From Erythrobacteraceae bacterium E2-1 Yellow Sea (lineage in GTDB: Bacteria > Pseudomonadota > Alphaproteobacteria > Sphingomonadales > Sphingomonadaceae): 64,000 bases of DNA. The notes under the pieces were generated by a model. It saw nothing but the letters and a program-made list of their open reading frames with translations. It was not told the origin of the DNA and made no database searches. Shown here one piece after another: positions 61,965 to 64,000 of this stretch (the stretch's first letter is position 1; every line of letters begins with the position of its first letter). A program made the translations under genes and the position numbers. The DNA lies in NCBI GenBank assembly GCA_014983025.1, contig JADCLP010000001.1, positions 868,001 to 932,000 on the forward strand, read 5' to 3'.

Positions 61965-62300
61965 TCACATCCGCTGCATATCATGCGCTTCGGCGGGGAC
62001 TTCCACAGTGATGCCGTCCAGTTCTGGTGTCAGGCCTATCTGGCAGGAAAGGCGGCTGGTGCGCTGCACCCCGGCGGCGAAGTCCAGCATATCCTCCTCC
62101 TCCTCGCTCGCCTCTGCCAGCTTGTCGAACCATTCTGCGCCCACGATTACATGGCAGGTGGAACAGGCCATCTGGCCTTCACACGTCCCCTCAAGCGGCA
62201 GGCCCAGCGCCTGGCCCAGTTCCAGCAGCGATTGGCCGGGTTCGCCAGCCCCCTCCACCGCATTGCCGTGGGAATCGATAAAGCGCACCTTGATACTCAA
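61965..62300 (-). CDS. [2Fe-2S] ferredoxin, adrenodoxin/ISC type
   Basis: 111-residue ferredoxin with cluster Cys residues C40, C46, C49 and C86 (GTCEGQMACSTCHV and LSCQIGL), the spacing of the adrenodoxin/Isc-Fdx class. A C-terminal tail ends AEAHDMQRM. It supplies electrons for Fe-S cluster assembly or oxygenases. Its ATG overlaps the cysteine desulfurase stop by 4 bases (62297-62300). A repeat lies directly after its stop. Confidence 0.93.
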   Translation of the reverse strand: MSIKVRFIDSHGNAVEGAGEPGQSLLELGQALGLPLEGTCEGQMACSTCHVIVGAEWFDKLAEASEEEEDMLDFAAGVQRTSRLSCQIGLTPELDGITVEVPAEAHDMQRM

Positions 62301-63373
62301 ACGCCCTGCTCCTTGGCTGCTGTGATGATGTGCTGTGCGCCGCGTTCCAATTCGTCAAGCGTGGTATAGCGGCCAAAGCCCAGCCGGATCGACGATTTCG
62401 CCTGCGCATCGGAAAGGCCGATGGCTTTCAGCACATGGCTGGTGCGGCCAGATCCGCTGGCGCAGGCAGAACCGGCACTGAACATCACATCGCGGCAATC
62501 GGACATCAGCCGGGCGACATCCAGCCCATCCCGCCGTAGATTCATATTGCCATGCCAGCGCGCCGTATCGCTGCCATTCAATGCCCAGCCATCGAACAGC
62601 TCGCGCGCGCGGTTCCACAGCGCCTCAACATGTGCGGTATCCTCTTCACGCCGTTCCTGCGCCAGCTGCGCCGCCGCGCCAAACCCGGCGATGAGTGCCG
62701 GGCTGAGCGTGCCCGAACGCAGGCCGTATTCCTGCCCGCCGCCGGTCTGCACCTCTTGCAAATCCACCCCGTCGCGCAGCCACAATGCACCAACACCCTT
62801 GGGCCCGTGCAGCTTGTGCGCGCTGACCGCGATCATATCCGCACCCGTCACCTCCAGCTTGCCATAGGCCTGCACCGCATCGCACAGATAGAGCGCATTG
62901 GCCTCTTGCGCGCGGGTGTGCCATTCCAGCGTGGGCTGCACGGTGCCAATCTCATTATTGACCTGCATCACCGCCACCAGCCGTGTGTCCGCGGGCAGGC
63001 TTTGCGCGGGGTCGCACAACCCCTCTGGCGTAACGGTAAGTTCGTGGGCCACGCCCAGCGCCCGCGCCGTATCCAGCACGGCGGCATGTTCGATGGCGCT
63101 GACCGCCATACTGCCCGCGCCACCGCTGCCCCGAATCGCCAGGTTGATCGCCTCGGTCGCGCCGCTGGTGAAGATCACCCGTCCACCCGGTGGGAACAAA
63201 GCGGCGACCTTTTCCCGCGCCGCCTCTATCGCGGCGGCGGCCATGCGGCCCATGCGGTGCGGCGAATGCGGATTGCCGAATGTGTCGCTTTCCGGCCCGC
63301 CCAGCCAGCGCAGCATGGCATCGCGCGCTTCGGGCGCGAGCGGGGTTGTGGCCTGATAATCGAGATAGATCAT
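62297..63373 (-). CDS. Cysteine desulfurase (NifS/IscS-like)
   Basis: 358-residue PLP enzyme that releases sulfur from cysteine for Fe-S clusters. MIYLDYQATTPLAPEARDAM opens the family. The PLP lysine is in AVSAHKLHGPKGVGALW, and the persulfide Cys is in SAGSACASGSGRTSHVL. ATG 63373 overlaps the upstream gene's stop (ATGA). It is one of two tandem paralogues with different Cys loops. They lie in an operon with the ferredoxin, so Fe-S assembly is likely. Confidence 0.93.
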   Translation of the reverse strand: MIYLDYQATTPLAPEARDAMLRWLGGPESDTFGNPHSPHRMGRMAAAAIEAAREKVAALFPPGGRVIFTSGATEAINLAIRGSGGAGSMAVSAIEHAAVLDTARALGVAHELTVTPEGLCDPAQSLPADTRLVAVMQVNNEIGTVQPTLEWHTRAQEANALYLCDAVQAYGKLEVTGADMIAVSAHKLHGPKGVGALWLRDGVDLQEVQTGGGQEYGLRSGTLSPALIAGFGAAAQLAQERREEDTAHVEALWNRARELFDGWALNGSDTARWHGNMNLRRDGLDVARLMSDCRDVMFSAGSACASGSGRTSHVLKAIGLSDAQAKSSIRLGFGRYTTLDELERGAQHIITAAKEQGV

Positions 63374-64000
63374 GCTCGGGCGAGCTCTAACCACACTTCG
63401 CAAAAACGTTCCACCTCTGCGCGTGTAGTGTTCCAGCCAAAGCTGACACGGATACAGTTCGCCGCCACTTTGGGGTTGAGCTGCATCGCATCCAGCACAT
63501 GGCTGGTCTTCATTGTGCCGCTGGAACAGGCGCTGCCTTGCGACACCGCGATCCCCGCCATGTCAAACCGCATCACCTGCGCCGTGCCAGACATATTGGG
63601 CATGGCGATGCTGCGAATATAGGGCGTTGGACAGGAAAGTCGGTCAGACAGCCAGGTGCCACCCAGCGCGCGGCATTCTTGCGCCAGCGTATCGAGTGGT
63701 TCGAGAACTTCGGGCGCGACATAGGGATCTGCGCAAGCCTCCAGCGCCGCCGCCATGCCCAGCGCACCGGGCAGATTTTCCGTGCCGCGCCTGTATCCGC
63801 GCTCATGCCCGCCTACCGGCTCCAGCATGGCGTAATCCTTCACCAACAGCGCCCCCACACCAATCGGTCCGCCAAATTTATGGGCAGAGATGACCGCCAT
63901 ATCGCAGGGTGGCGGCGGCATTTTGCCTGCCCCCTGCGCGCAATCCGCCAGCAGATATCCGCCGGCATCGCTCACCACAGCATGCACAGCTGACAAGTCC
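63370..64000 (-). CDS. Cysteine desulfurase, 5' part beyond window
   Basis: About 210 C-terminal residues are visible; the start lies past 64000. The PLP lysine is in VISAHKFGGPIGVGALLVKD, the conserved RRGTENLPGALGMAAAL follows, and the persulfide Cys is in SQGSACSSGTMKTSHVL. It is paralogous to the downstream desulfurase but with a distinct active-site loop, so the pair may serve different acceptors. The stop overlaps the next ATG. Confidence 0.92.
   Translation of the reverse strand, partial: DLSAVHAVVSDAGGYLLADCAQGAGKMPPPPCDMAVISAHKFGGPIGVGALLVKDYAMLEPVGGHERGYRRGTENLPGALGMAAALEACADPYVAPEVLEPLDTLAQECRALGGTWLSDRLSCPTPYIRSIAMPNMSGTAQVMRFDMAGIAVSQGSACSSGTMKTSHVLDAMQLNPKVAANCIRVSFGWNTTRAEVERFCEVWLELARA

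Overview
The window is a GC-rich chromosomal segment from an alphaproteobacterium, most likely order Sphingomonadales (Erythrobacteraceae/Sphingomonadaceae type). I infer this from gene content rather than a database search. The markers are the CobS/J-domain/BolA neighbourhood, a CcrM-type GANTC methylase, an H+-pyrophosphatase, three-subunit transhydrogenase (pntAa/pntAb/pntB), the tiny aa3-oxidase subunit IV, TonB receptors and a sphingolipid-type PAP2/AUR1-like enzyme. It is mainly core genome with about 60 protein genes and one tRNA (Phe). There is no rRNA, CRISPR, phage or classical insertion sequence.

Layout. 1-7.8 kb: a class A penicillin-binding protein cut by the window edge, cobS, a TetR regulator with two palindromic operators, a J-domain protein divergent from bolA, pirin, an epoxide-hydrolase-like enzyme and a DUF2332 protein. 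7.8-14.4 kb: a translationally coupled hisG-hisD-nusB-thiL operon (thiL apparently starts at CTG), then hppA and tesB. 14.4-24.1 kb: a universal stress protein, an HTH protein, a first GIY-YIG island, uvrC, an HI0933 flavoprotein, a TonB receptor and an infA-maf-rng-yacG cluster. 24.4-34 kb: tRNA-Phe, purC, an M16 protease, purS-purQ, a GGDEF-EAL protein, glmS and a GFA-fold protein. 34-42.6 kb: two EamA transporters, a PAP2/AUR1-like enzyme, a lone cpaF followed by a 28-bp-arm perfect hairpin, an entericidin-like lipoprotein, a BASS transporter, a TIP30-like protein and a dNTPase. 43-52.6 kb: pntAa-pntAb-pntB with oxidase subunit IV, an NtrC-family regulator with a degenerate sigma-54 loop, an SDR, folP, ccrM, a Ca/Na antiporter and rnhB. 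52.7-64 kb: a GNAT/DUF1285/NUDIX/CCA-transferase run, a duplicated-domain secreted protein, parC, a DEAD-box helicase, a second GIY-YIG island, a ferredoxin and two tandem cysteine desulfurases, the second cut by the window edge.

The most unusual content is a pair of 365-bp elements (16189-16553 and 61500-61864). They differ at about a dozen positions and have 26-bp perfect terminal inverted repeats. Each terminal repeat is itself a GAAA-loop hairpin, and a single 94-residue GIY-YIG nuclease gene fills almost the whole element. Both elements sit in islands carrying a second dispersed 29-bp hairpin repeat, with five copies in this window, all at these two loci. This looks like a minimal nuclease-linked mobile or REP-like element and is the best candidate here for an undescribed system. 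A second strong signal is a cluster of seven GANTC sites plus a CtrA-like box in the 212-bp region upstream of ccrM, suggesting methylation-sensitive control of the methylase.
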